Assembly: GCA_021777685.1 (NCBI GenBank)
Contig: JAJYDH010000049.1
Coordinates: forward strand, 1 to 19,632
Origin: Planctomycetota bacterium
GTDB lineage: Bacteria > Planctomycetota > Planctomycetia > Isosphaerales > Isosphaeraceae
Reading direction: 5' to 3'
DNA length: 19,632 nucleotides
Position numbers and translations under genes: made by a program. Under the pieces are notes generated by a model. The model saw nothing but the letters and a program-made list of their open reading frames with translations. It was not told where the DNA came from and did no database searches. Positions within the stretch are counted from its first letter, which is position 1. Every line of letters begins with the position of its first letter. This document shows positions 1-6,890 of the stretch, piece by piece.

Positions 1-4
1 CTCC

Positions 5-35
5 GGTGGGTTTCGCTACCGCTCACCCACCCTAC
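5..35. repeat. One arm of a dispersed palindromic repeat (GTAGGGTGGGTGAGCG family)
   Basis: The stretch reads GGTGGGT, then a 17-base middle part, then CACCCTAC at its end. It is nearly identical to the right arm of the inverted repeat at 17230-17259, with one extra base and a small substitution in the centre. GGTGGGT (5-11) can pair with ACCCACC (25-31), so a single arm can already form a hairpin. Any partner arm would lie to the left, outside the window. It sits downstream of the minus-strand membrane gene ending at 182 and might act as a transcript-end hairpin, but no T-tract supports that. The rest of 1-181 shows no gene. Confidence 0.75.
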
Positions 36-181
36 AAAAGACAAACCCAAATGACACTTCCGACTCCAGGTGCGTCAGGATGAGGAGCGTTCAAGCTTCG
101 ATCTTATATTCAGGAGAGACGGGCGATCTTGAACCGGGTTTTTGACGGATCGGGGCGATTTCGCGATATCAGGCAAACCCA

Positions 182-796
182 TTACCAGAGCCAGGAGCTA
201 GCGTACCATCCCCAGACGATCACGTCACACTCCGCCACGGCCCAGCCGAGATGATGTGGCCACCTCGACTCAGGCTTCGTCGGCCGCTTCCCATACAAAG
301 CCAGGAGCACGGCCAGGGCCGCGGTCAGGCGGGCGAATTCGACCAGGAAGTTCAGGGTGTAGCTTGCCCCGATGTGCATCCGCGTGAATTCGGGACTGAA
401 GATGAGAACGGCCCACGCCAGGCCAACCCACGCCCAGAGCATCTCGCCGGCCAATGGTAGTTGATGACGCCAGAGCCGCCACGCCGAGTAGATCGGTCCA
501 AACAAGTTGATGGGGGTCAGCAAGTAATTCAAACCGAACAGCCCCAATGGACCCGCATAGCGATGGCCCATGGTCGACCCGTAGGTCCCAGCCCCCACGG
601 TTGCCATCGTGGCGACGAGTGCCGCCGGACCCTTCCCTAACGAATCGCACATCCAGATGAAGATAAGCGGGAGGAAAATCCAGAGTGCGAATGTCCTGAT
701 CGAGAAGACGATGGCTGCCAGAGGGAACGGGATCAGCAAGGCCACGACGGCGACCGCGACCAGCAGACCTCGGACCGTGATCCATGGCGGTCTCAA
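182..796 (-). CDS. Hypothetical multi-spanning membrane protein (204 aa)
   Basis: I do not recognise this protein. It is mostly hydrophobic, with likely membrane segments near residues 8-28, 33-50, 80-105, 116-133 and 143-167, and a Trp-rich C-terminus. No catalytic motif or conserved domain is apparent. The start is a TTG preceded by GAGGTG five bases upstream. That Shine-Dalgarno sequence overlaps the stop codon of glcE, so the gene begins 9 bases after glcE ends and is probably the last gene of the same transcript and translationally coupled to it. An overlapping 171-codon frame starting at ATG 785 looks like a shadow: it is rich in Arg, Gly and His and has no membrane pattern. The link to glycolate metabolism rests on position only. 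Confidence 0.7.
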   Translation of the reverse strand: MRPPWITVRGLLVAVAVVALLIPFPLAAIVFSIRTFALWIFLPLIFIWMCDSLGKGPAALVATMATVGAGTYGSTMGHRYAGPLGLFGLNYLLTPINLFGPIYSAWRLWRHQLPLAGEMLWAWVGLAWAVLIFSPEFTRMHIGASYTLNFLVEFARLTAALAVLLALYGKRPTKPESRWPHHLGWAVAECDVIVWGWYASSWLW

Positions 797-801
797 GATG
801 T

Positions 802-807
802 CACCTC
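802..807 (-). promoter_or_regulatory. Shine-Dalgarno site deciding a TTG start
   Basis: GAGGTG on the minus strand lies five bases before the TTG at 796. It includes bases of the glcE stop codon (806-808). The site supports the TTG as a real start and suggests translational coupling of the membrane gene to glcE. Confidence 0.55.
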
Positions 808-2098
808 AGATCACGCCCACGAACCGCCCCGGGTTCAGCACGCCTCGCGGGTCGAGGGCCTTCTTGACCTTCTCGGCGATGGCCCAGTCGGCCCGGGGAT
901 TCCCCCAGACCTTGAGCCGGTCCTTCCAGCCGGTCGGGCAGCGCGGCAGGGTCAGGCTACCGCCCAGACGGACGGCCTCGGCCCGGAGGCGGTCGACCTC
1001 GGGGGCGATCTCCTCGAAATTGGCTTCGTCCTGGAAATGGCCCCGGACGATCCCGTTGCCGGCGTGGGTTTGTATGGCCCAGCGGGCGGCGTCGATACTG
1101 CCCAGAAACACCAGGGCGGCGGAGGGCTTGAGGTTGGCGGCGAAGGTCAGCGGGGCGTCCTCGTCGGCCTGAGAGTCGACCAAGGCGGACCAGAGCGGGG
1201 CCGAGTCGTTGTCCTTGAGGAAGACCAGGTCGGTCCGGCCCAACTCCAGCGTCAGGCGGTCGAGCTGCCAGGCGACCGAGGCGGCGTTGTCCTCGAAGCC
1301 GACGACGAGGACCCACTCCTCGACGGGCAGGCCGGCCCCGCCTCCGACCTTCCGGGCCGTCGGGGCGTTGAGCAGTTCGAGCGCGACGGGGCGGGTTCCC
1401 GAGGTGTTCAGGCGGTCGAGCGCCTGCGCCGCGTCGGCCAATCGGCGAAACCTGACCCAGGCCAGCGCGGAGGCTTCGGGCTTGGGCCGGACCTTGAGGG
1501 TCAGCTCGGCGATGATCCCGAGCGTCCCCATCGAGCCGGTCAGGAGCTTGGGCAGGTCGTAGCCGGCGACGTTCTTGACGACCCGCCCGCCCCCCTTGAT
1601 CGCCCGGCCCTCGCCGTCCACGTAGCGGATGCCGATGATCTGGTCGCGAGGGCGGCCGAGGCCGAACCGCCGGGGGCCGCTGGCGTTGGTGGCGAAGATC
1701 CCGCCCAGGGTCGCGCGGTCGGCCAGGGGGGCTTCGAGGGTCAGCCTCTGCCCTTGCTCGCCCAGCGTCTTCTGGAGGGCGGCCAGGGTCATGCCGGCCT
1801 CGATGGTGATCGTCATGTCGGCGGCCGGGTAGTCGACGACCCGGGCGAGGCCCCGGAGGTCGATCGCCACGCCGGGCCTGCGCGGGATGCCGCCGTAGTC
1901 GAGCGCGGTCGCCCCTCCCTGCGGGTAGAGGGCGTGCCCCTCGCCGACCCTCCGGGCGACGATCTCACACAATTCTTCCAGCGACGAGGGCCGGTCGGTG
2001 GCCGAGGCGGATCGGCCGTCGCCGAGCACGCCTCCGGCCGACGTCTCGGGCCAGTTCAACGCGATGGTTTCGATCACGGGGGGGCTCAGATCCAACAT
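806..2098 (-). CDS. glcE: Glycolate oxidase FAD-binding subunit GlcE
   Basis: This is a member of the vanillyl-alcohol-oxidase (PCMH-type) FAD-binding family. The FAD domain covers about residues 30-205. It shows a PQGGATALDYGG stretch (59-70), ATLGGIFATNASGPRRFGLG (129-148) and the GlcE-typical VVKNVAGYDLPKLLTGSMGT (173-192). GlcE works with GlcD and the iron-sulfur subunit GlcF to oxidise glycolate to glyoxylate, passing electrons to the respiratory chain. At 430 residues it is longer than the roughly 350-residue E. coli protein. I chose ATG at 2098. The frame stays open to a GTG at 2149, but that codon lies inside a CT-rich repeat element. The ATG has no clear Shine-Dalgarno sequence, so the start is only fairly sure. 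glcD lies upstream on the same strand, separated by two unrelated genes and the repeat. Confidence 0.9.
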   Translation of the reverse strand: MLDLSPPVIETIALNWPETSAGGVLGDGRSASATDRPSSLEELCEIVARRVGEGHALYPQGGATALDYGGIPRRPGVAIDLRGLARVVDYPAADMTITIEAGMTLAALQKTLGEQGQRLTLEAPLADRATLGGIFATNASGPRRFGLGRPRDQIIGIRYVDGEGRAIKGGGRVVKNVAGYDLPKLLTGSMGTLGIIAELTLKVRPKPEASALAWVRFRRLADAAQALDRLNTSGTRPVALELLNAPTARKVGGGAGLPVEEWVLVVGFEDNAASVAWQLDRLTLELGRTDLVFLKDNDSAPLWSALVDSQADEDAPLTFAANLKPSAALVFLGSIDAARWAIQTHAGNGIVRGHFQDEANFEEIAPEVDRLRAEAVRLGGSLTLPRCPTGWKDRLKVWGNPRADWAIAEKVKKALDPRGVLNPGRFVGVI

Positions 2099-2137
2099 CA
2101 GGTGTCGTCGTGAATCCGGGATTTCTTGCGGTCTCTG

Positions 2138-2242
2138 GCCCCCTCTCACCTTGTGGGAGAGGGTTGGGGAGAGGGGTTCCGGGCTTCGTCCGCGATCATC
2201 GACCCCTCACCTCGGCCCTCTCCCACAAGGGGAGAGGGGGCC
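2138..2242. repeat. CT-rich inverted-repeat element, copy 1 (MITE/REP-like)
   Basis: Two arms of about 40 bases (2138-2176 and 2203-2242) are reverse complements with only a handful of mismatches, around a spacer of about 26 bases. Each arm contains its own palindrome, built on CCCTCTC...GAGAGGG with a TTGTGGGAGAGGG or CCCTCTCCCACAAGG core. A related pair lies at 12951-13062 with the two half-elements in the opposite order. There is no coding capacity, so if it is mobile it would be non-autonomous. It fills most of the gap between the RHH-like gene and glcE and could affect readthrough between them. Confidence 0.75.
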
Positions 2243-2290
2243 AAGATCGCTCGCTCCGATAAGATTGATGTCCGAACCAACGGAATCGGA

Positions 2291-3118
2291 TCACGACCCG
2301 GGGGGATAGTAGCGGATGTCCTCGCCCGAGAGCACTCGGTCGACCGCCTCCTGCACGACCCGGAGGAGGTTGACCGTCCCCTCGTCGAGGGCTCCCGGCC
2401 AGGCATCAGTGTGCAACACCTGGCCTTCGAACGCCAGCCGGTGCAGGGCGTAAGCGACCCGGCGGTCGATCGCGAGGGCGTCTCGATACTCGACCTCCAG
2501 GGCGTTGATCGCCTGGAGCAGCTCCTGCGCGGCGGCTTCGACGACCGACTCGCCCCGGCGGAGCGCGGCGAGGAAGCCTGTCGGGTCGTCGGGGCCGGCG
2601 GCGGCGTGGCGGAGGACGGTCTCGGCGGCCCGGCTGAGTCCTGGTGGCATGGCGTCCGCCTGCGGGGTCGATTCGGGGGCTTCGACGATCTGGATCTCGG
2701 GCCGGTCGCGGGGGGCGACCGACGCGCTCCACTCGGCGAGGTATTCGGGGTCCTCGGTGATCGCGTGGAACCCTTCGAACGCGCCCCGGCGGGCCTCGGC
2801 CTCGGCGACCTGCTCGCGGTTCCGGATGTCCAGCAGGGCGTCGAGGAGGAGCCGGGCGCAATACTGCTGGACGGTCGGGACGCCCGCCTTCTGGGCCTGG
2901 TCCTCGGCCCAGTCGAGCACGTGGGCGGGCAGGTAGAGGGTCAGCCGCTGCTCGTCGAGGTTGCCGACGACGGGCTTGCTCTGGCCGAGCCGGAATGAAC
3001 CGTTCGGCCGTCGCCAGAGGTTCCGGGGTCGCTTGGCCAAGGCGTTCGCCCTCGGGACGGTCGATCGGGGCGCCTCGCGGGCCCGAACCACAGGATACCC
3101 CGGGCAGTCCCGTCGCAC
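2291..3118 (-). CDS. Hypothetical protein with a ribbon-helix-helix-like segment
   Basis: The protein is 275 residues long and not assignable to a named family. Residues 57-96 start with a short strand-like QRLTLYLPAHVLDWAEDQAQ and continue into a helix around VQQYCARLLLDAL. This is the spacing expected of a ribbon-helix-helix DNA-binding fold such as MetJ/Arc. The rest is acidic and probably helical, with no catalytic motif seen and no membrane segment. The first 50 residues are rich in Arg and Pro and may not be translated: the GTG at 3118 has only a weak upstream ribosome site, and the next in-frame alternative is another GTG at about 3091. It starts 7 bases after the Uma2 gene stop, so the two are very likely co-transcribed. 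A regulatory or accessory role for the Uma2 gene is an inference from this adjacency. Confidence 0.65.
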   Translation of the reverse strand: MRRDCPGYPVVRAREAPRSTVPRANALAKRPRNLWRRPNGSFRLGQSKPVVGNLDEQRLTLYLPAHVLDWAEDQAQKAGVPTVQQYCARLLLDALLDIRNREQVAEAEARRGAFEGFHAITEDPEYLAEWSASVAPRDRPEIQIVEAPESTPQADAMPPGLSRAAETVLRHAAAGPDDPTGFLAALRRGESVVEAAAQELLQAINALEVEYRDALAIDRRVAYALHRLAFEGQVLHTDAWPGALDEGTVNLLRVVQEAVDRVLSGEDIRYYPPGS

Positions 3119-3125
3119 CAGACCG

Positions 3126-3887
3126 CTACTCGCCCCCGGGTTGGCCCTTCCGGAGCGCCTCGATCTCGGCCCGGAGTCGTTCGACCTCGGCCAGGGCCTC
3201 GGCCGCCTGTCTGGCCTGCTCCTCGGCGCGTTGGCGTGCGAGTTCGGTCTGCCTGCGCTGTTCTTCCTGCTCCCGGTACAGTTGTTGACGTTCGGCCCGG
3301 CGTTCGGCCAGGGTGAGATATGTCTCGCCGGTCCGGGGGTTGAACAGTTTCAGGTCGGTGCCGTCCTGGAAGAAGTGGAGGCCGGTCACCTCGCTGGGCA
3401 GCCGGCCGTCGACCGGCTCGATCGGGACGTAACGGCCCTCGACCAGCCGGTGCCCTTGCAGGGGGGGCTTGAGGTATTCTTCGAGCGGGTCGAACCGGAA
3501 GTATTCGCGGACCTGGAGGACGTCCTGGTAGATCAGGAGCTTCTTGCCGGCGTCTTCCTTGCGGGTCTTGGGCGAGGTCAGCTCGACGACGAGGTCCGGG
3601 CCCTTGCCCCCCTCCAGCCAGGTGCAATAGATCCTCCGGTCCCGGCGGCCCACGCCCCGGGCGACGAAGACGTCCGGACAGACGACCTTGCGCGGGTCGC
3701 CCTCCTCGAAGTAGAGGAACATATTGCCCGAGATGTAGGCCGTTGGGTCGTGCTCGTAGTAGTCCTCGAGCATCTCGATGAGGCCGGAAAGGTTCAGGCG
3801 GTGGATCGGTGTCTCGCCGATGGGTTTGCCGTCCGATTCGGGGTAATAGATGGGCTTCGCGCCGCGCTTCCGGTCGACGGTGGCCAT
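3126..3887 (-). CDS. Uma2-family (DUF820) putative endonuclease with C-terminal coiled coil
   Basis: The 253-residue protein has the PD-(D/E)XK-type arrangement typical of Uma2 proteins: PDVFVA with Asp72, then PDLVVELTSPKT with Glu102, then lysines near 115-116 followed by LLIYQDVLQVREYF. Those residues would form the metal-binding nuclease centre. The family is annotated as endonuclease by fold, and its cellular role is largely unknown. After the core, residues about 190-247 are a charged Glu/Arg/Gln-rich stretch with coiled-coil character, likely for oligomerisation. The ATG start is well supported by AGGAGG at 3898-3903, ten bases upstream. It begins 29 bases after glcD ends and is followed closely by the RHH-like gene. 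Uma2 genes are known to be numerous in planctomycetes and cyanobacteria, so this may be one of many paralogues. Confidence 0.87.
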   Translation of the reverse strand: MATVDRKRGAKPIYYPESDGKPIGETPIHRLNLSGLIEMLEDYYEHDPTAYISGNMFLYFEEGDPRKVVCPDVFVARGVGRRDRRIYCTWLEGGKGPDLVVELTSPKTRKEDAGKKLLIYQDVLQVREYFRFDPLEEYLKPPLQGHRLVEGRYVPIEPVDGRLPSEVTGLHFFQDGTDLKLFNPRTGETYLTLAERRAERQQLYREQEEQRRQTELARQRAEEQARQAAEALAEVERLRAEIEALRKGQPGGE

Positions 3888-3916
3888 GATCGACTCGCCT
3901 CCTGATGGGTCTTCTC

Positions 3917-5371
3917 TCAGGCCGAGGCTTTATGTCCCGGCGACTTCCGCTCGATGCAGCCCGCGCCGCCGGGGATCATCTTGTCCGGCGAGCAGAGGCC
4001 GGCGGGGTTGAAGGCGGTCCGGAGGGCGACCATCGCGGCCAGGTCGGCCGGCGAGAACAGCCTCGGCATGAACGACATCTTCTCGACGCCGATGCCGTGC
4101 TCGCCGGTGACGCTGCCGCCGACGTTGATGCACTCTTCCAGGATCTCGTGGCTGGCCTCCAGGACCCGGCGGACCTGGTCGGGGTCTCGTTCGTCGAAGA
4201 GGAGGATCGGGTGGATGTTGCCGTCTCCCGCGTGGAAGACGTTGGCGATCCGGATGTCGTGCCGCTCGCCGACGGCCGTGATGAACCGGAGGATGTGCGG
4301 GAGCTTCGTCCGGGGGACGACGCCGTCCTGGGTGCAGAACGTCGGGCTGAGCCGGCCGATGGCGCCGAAGGCCGACTTCCGGGCCTTCCAGATCGCCATG
4401 TACTCGGGCTCCTTGCGGGTCCGCCAAGTGATCGCCTTGGCGACCGACCCGCCGTTGCTCCGGACGATCGAGGCGATGCTCTGGGCCTCGCGCTCCAGCC
4501 CGGCGTCGAGGCCGTCGGTCTCGATGATCAGGACGGCGCCGGCCTCGGTGGGGAAGCCGAAGCGGAAGGCCGCCTCGACGGCCCGGATCATCGGGTTGTC
4601 GAGCATCTCCAGCGCCGCGGGCACGATCCCGGCGGCGATGATCCCGCTGACGGCCTCGGTCGCCGCCTCGACGGTCTCGAAGACCCCCAGGAACGTCCGG
4701 CCCGCCTCGGGGTCGCGGGTCAGGTCGACCGTCACCTTCGTCACGATCCCGAAGGTCCCCTCGTGGCCGACGATCAGGCCGGTCAGGTCGTAGCCAGGGT
4801 GATCCTCCTCGGGCCCGCCGGCCTGGACGACCGAGCCGTCGGGCAGGACCAGCTCGACGCCCAGGACGTGGTTGACCGTGACGCCGTACTTGAGCGTGTG
4901 CGGCCCGCCCGAGTTGGTCGCCACGTTGCCGCCGATCGTGCAGGCCCCCTGGCTCGACGGGTCGGGGGCATAGTGGAAGCCCGAGCCGGCCAGGGCGCGG
5001 GTCAGCCAGACGTTGACGACGCCCGGTTCGACCACGGCGTAGCGGTCGCGGGCGTTGACCTCCAGGATGCGCTTCATCCGGGTCAGGCAGATCATCACGC
5101 CGCCGCCGACGGCGAGCGTCCCGCCGGCCAGGCTCGTGCCGGCCCCCCGGGGGACGAACGGCACGCCCGCCCGGCCGCAGGCTTTCACCACACCGACCAC
5201 CTGCTCGGTCGACGTCGGGAAGACGACCAGGTCGGGGACGTTCTTCTCGATCACGAAGCCGTCGCACTCGTAGACGAGCCGCTCGTCGCGGTGGGCGAGC
5301 AGGTTCTCCGGGCCGACGATGCTGGAAAGCTCCGACGCCAGCCGCGTCGGGAGGGTGGTGGTCGCGGGCAT
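3917..5371 (-). CDS. glcD: Glycolate oxidase subunit GlcD (FAD-linked oxidase)
   Basis: The 484-residue protein is close in length to E. coli GlcD (499) and is a full-length FAD-linked oxidase. The PCMH-type FAD-binding part shows PRGAGTSLAGG (74-84) and PDPSSQGACTIGGNVATNSG (137-156). The C-terminal FAD-oxidase domain carries HAGDGNIHP (380-388) and SVTGEHGIGVEK (420-431), hallmarks of the GlcD/D-lactate dehydrogenase group. It would oxidise glycolate, or possibly D-lactate or another 2-hydroxy acid, in a complex with GlcE and GlcF. The ATG at 5371 fits the family N-terminus, although the upstream ribosome site is only moderate. An 82-base gap separates it from the upstream GT87 gene, enough for its own promoter. 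GlcE lies about 1.8 kb downstream on the same strand, which supports GlcD over a stand-alone D-lactate dehydrogenase. Confidence 0.93.
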   Translation of the reverse strand: MPATTTLPTRLASELSSIVGPENLLAHRDERLVYECDGFVIEKNVPDLVVFPTSTEQVVGVVKACGRAGVPFVPRGAGTSLAGGTLAVGGGVMICLTRMKRILEVNARDRYAVVEPGVVNVWLTRALAGSGFHYAPDPSSQGACTIGGNVATNSGGPHTLKYGVTVNHVLGVELVLPDGSVVQAGGPEEDHPGYDLTGLIVGHEGTFGIVTKVTVDLTRDPEAGRTFLGVFETVEAATEAVSGIIAAGIVPAALEMLDNPMIRAVEAAFRFGFPTEAGAVLIIETDGLDAGLEREAQSIASIVRSNGGSVAKAITWRTRKEPEYMAIWKARKSAFGAIGRLSPTFCTQDGVVPRTKLPHILRFITAVGERHDIRIANVFHAGDGNIHPILLFDERDPDQVRRVLEASHEILEECINVGGSVTGEHGIGVEKMSFMPRLFSPADLAAMVALRTAFNPAGLCSPDKMIPGGAGCIERKSPGHKASA

Positions 5372-5453
5372 GGGGCTCGGGGCCTCGGAGGGGAGTCGTC
5401 GCGGGCGGAAGGCCCGGCCGGAGCCCGATTATATCCCCTTCACCTCGCCGTTG

Positions 5454-6800
5454 TTAACGCCCGGATGCCGGGCTCTCGACGGTCGCGACCCGGGGGACGC
5501 GGAGGCCCAGCGGCCTCGCGATGTCCGTCGCCGCGGCCGAGGCCAAGGCCGTGGGTCGCCTGGCCATCAGGACCCCGAGCAGCAGGAGCATCGCCAGGGT
5601 GTGCGTGTGGTAGCCGAGCAGGACCAGCGAGTTGTCCCGGCCCAGCACGGCCCTCGACAGGACGATCGCAAGGGTGGCGTACAGCCAGAGCGCGGCGATC
5701 TCCGCCCGTCCCGGCCGCCGGAAGGCCCGGTTCTCGGCGACGATCAGGTAGGCCGCCGGGATCAGGAAGACGAGGTGCTGGAGCCAAGTCACCGGCGAGA
5801 GGAGCGGGATCAGGATCATCACGGCCGCCATCTCCACCGGCCAGGCGGGATCGCCCGGCCCGGCGTACGGACGACGCGACCACCAGGCCACGGCGCCGAG
5901 GACGCCCAGGATGGCCAGCGTGGCGACCCGGTTCGCCGTCGCCGGCTTCAGGTCGAGGAAGTCGCGGTCGGCCGGGTGGTCGAGTTTCAAGGGGTGGCCC
6001 GGCGGGTAGGCGACCAGGAACCGCGCCACGGCTGGCCTCAACGCCTGGTTCTGGACGCGGAGCCCGTTGGCCTCGTTGACCGCGTCGTGGCCGTCCGAGG
6101 CGATGTTGAACGCCAGCCGGTTCCACCGGCCCTGGTGCTCCCACCAGCTCGACGGCCCCATCCAGATCGCGGGCAGGACGATCCAGGCCGCGGTCGAGAC
6201 GGCGGTGAGCCCGGCCAGCCTCCACTGGCGCTTCCAGGCGAAATAGGGCAGCATCAGGCCCGGCGACATCTTGATCGCGATGACCAGCCCGAATCCCAGC
6301 GCCGCCAGGCCCTCCCGCCCTTGCCGGACCCAGACCATCCCCCCGACGACCATCCCCAGGTAGATCAGGTGAGGGCCGCCGTCGTCCAGGTCCCGGAAGA
6401 TGTACTGGATCGTCAGCAGGATGGCCATCGCGGCGAACGTGACCTCGCGGAACGCTCCCGGCCGGGCCCGGTCGCGGACCATCGCCCCGAGCCAGCGGAA
6501 CGTGAAGAACAGGCAGGCCAGCGCCGCCGTCGTCCGGAGGATGCTCGCGAGGAACGGCGGGAAGACGGCCAGGGGCGCGTAGTACAGGGCGCTGATCGGC
6601 ATGTAGTTGAAGCACAGGTCGCCGTCGTACAGCGGCGTGCCCGCCAGGAACCGGGCGCCGAAGTCGCGGTGGACGTTGAAGTCCCCGTAGGCGGTCGCGT
6701 GGCAGACGGCCTTGAAGATCACCTCGGCCGGGGCGAGCACGCAGCAGGCGACCAGGAAGATGCGCTCGAAGCGAGTCAGCGAGCGAAACCAGGCTTTCAC
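5454..6800 (-). CDS. GT87/DUF2029-type membrane glycosyltransferase
   Basis: The 448-residue integral membrane protein has roughly ten hydrophobic segments. Features of the GT87 (alpha-1,2-mannosyltransferase-like, DUF2029) family are visible. An early loop, GDFNVHRDFGARFLAGTPLY (39-58), contains the likely catalytic Asp40. Further motifs are IKMSPGLMLPYFAWK (176-190), NQALRP (251-256) and LSPVTWLQHLVFLIP (334-348). Such enzymes transfer a sugar from a polyprenyl-phosphate donor on the outer face of the cytoplasmic membrane. The acceptor cannot be read from the sequence. The start is a GTG with GGGAGGG five bases upstream (6806-6812). It lies downstream of two GT39-like genes on the same strand, with a 90-base gap, so the three may serve one glycan or glycolipid pathway. 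Confidence 0.82.
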   Translation of the reverse strand: MKAWFRSLTRFERIFLVACCVLAPAEVIFKAVCHATAYGDFNVHRDFGARFLAGTPLYDGDLCFNYMPISALYYAPLAVFPPFLASILRTTAALACLFFTFRWLGAMVRDRARPGAFREVTFAAMAILLTIQYIFRDLDDGGPHLIYLGMVVGGMVWVRQGREGLAALGFGLVIAIKMSPGLMLPYFAWKRQWRLAGLTAVSTAAWIVLPAIWMGPSSWWEHQGRWNRLAFNIASDGHDAVNEANGLRVQNQALRPAVARFLVAYPPGHPLKLDHPADRDFLDLKPATANRVATLAILGVLGAVAWWSRRPYAGPGDPAWPVEMAAVMILIPLLSPVTWLQHLVFLIPAAYLIVAENRAFRRPGRAEIAALWLYATLAIVLSRAVLGRDNSLVLLGYHTHTLAMLLLLGVLMARRPTALASAAATDIARPLGLRVPRVATVESPASGR

Positions 6801-6890
6801 CGACGCCCTCCCTGCCTCGCCGGCGGCCCCGGGCGAAATCCTCGGAGGATTCTCCGATAGAGTTTCTTGGGCCTGGATGCGGAAGAAGCG

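Noticed and set aside
2096..2149. Longer glcE starting at GTG 2149
   Set aside because: The extra codons run into the CT-rich repeat element and do not resemble the N-terminus of GlcE proteins. The ATG at 2098 fits the family better.
3905..6079. Very long open frame antisense to glcD and the GT87 gene
   Set aside because: High GC content keeps shadow frames open. The translation is dominated by Asp, Gly, Arg and Pro without domains, while the minus strand encodes recognisable proteins.
6837..6851. Small palindrome AATCCTCGGAGGATT between the GT39-like and GT87 genes
   Set aside because: The stem is short, the loop is tight and there is no T-tract on either strand, so it is not supported as a terminator or operator.
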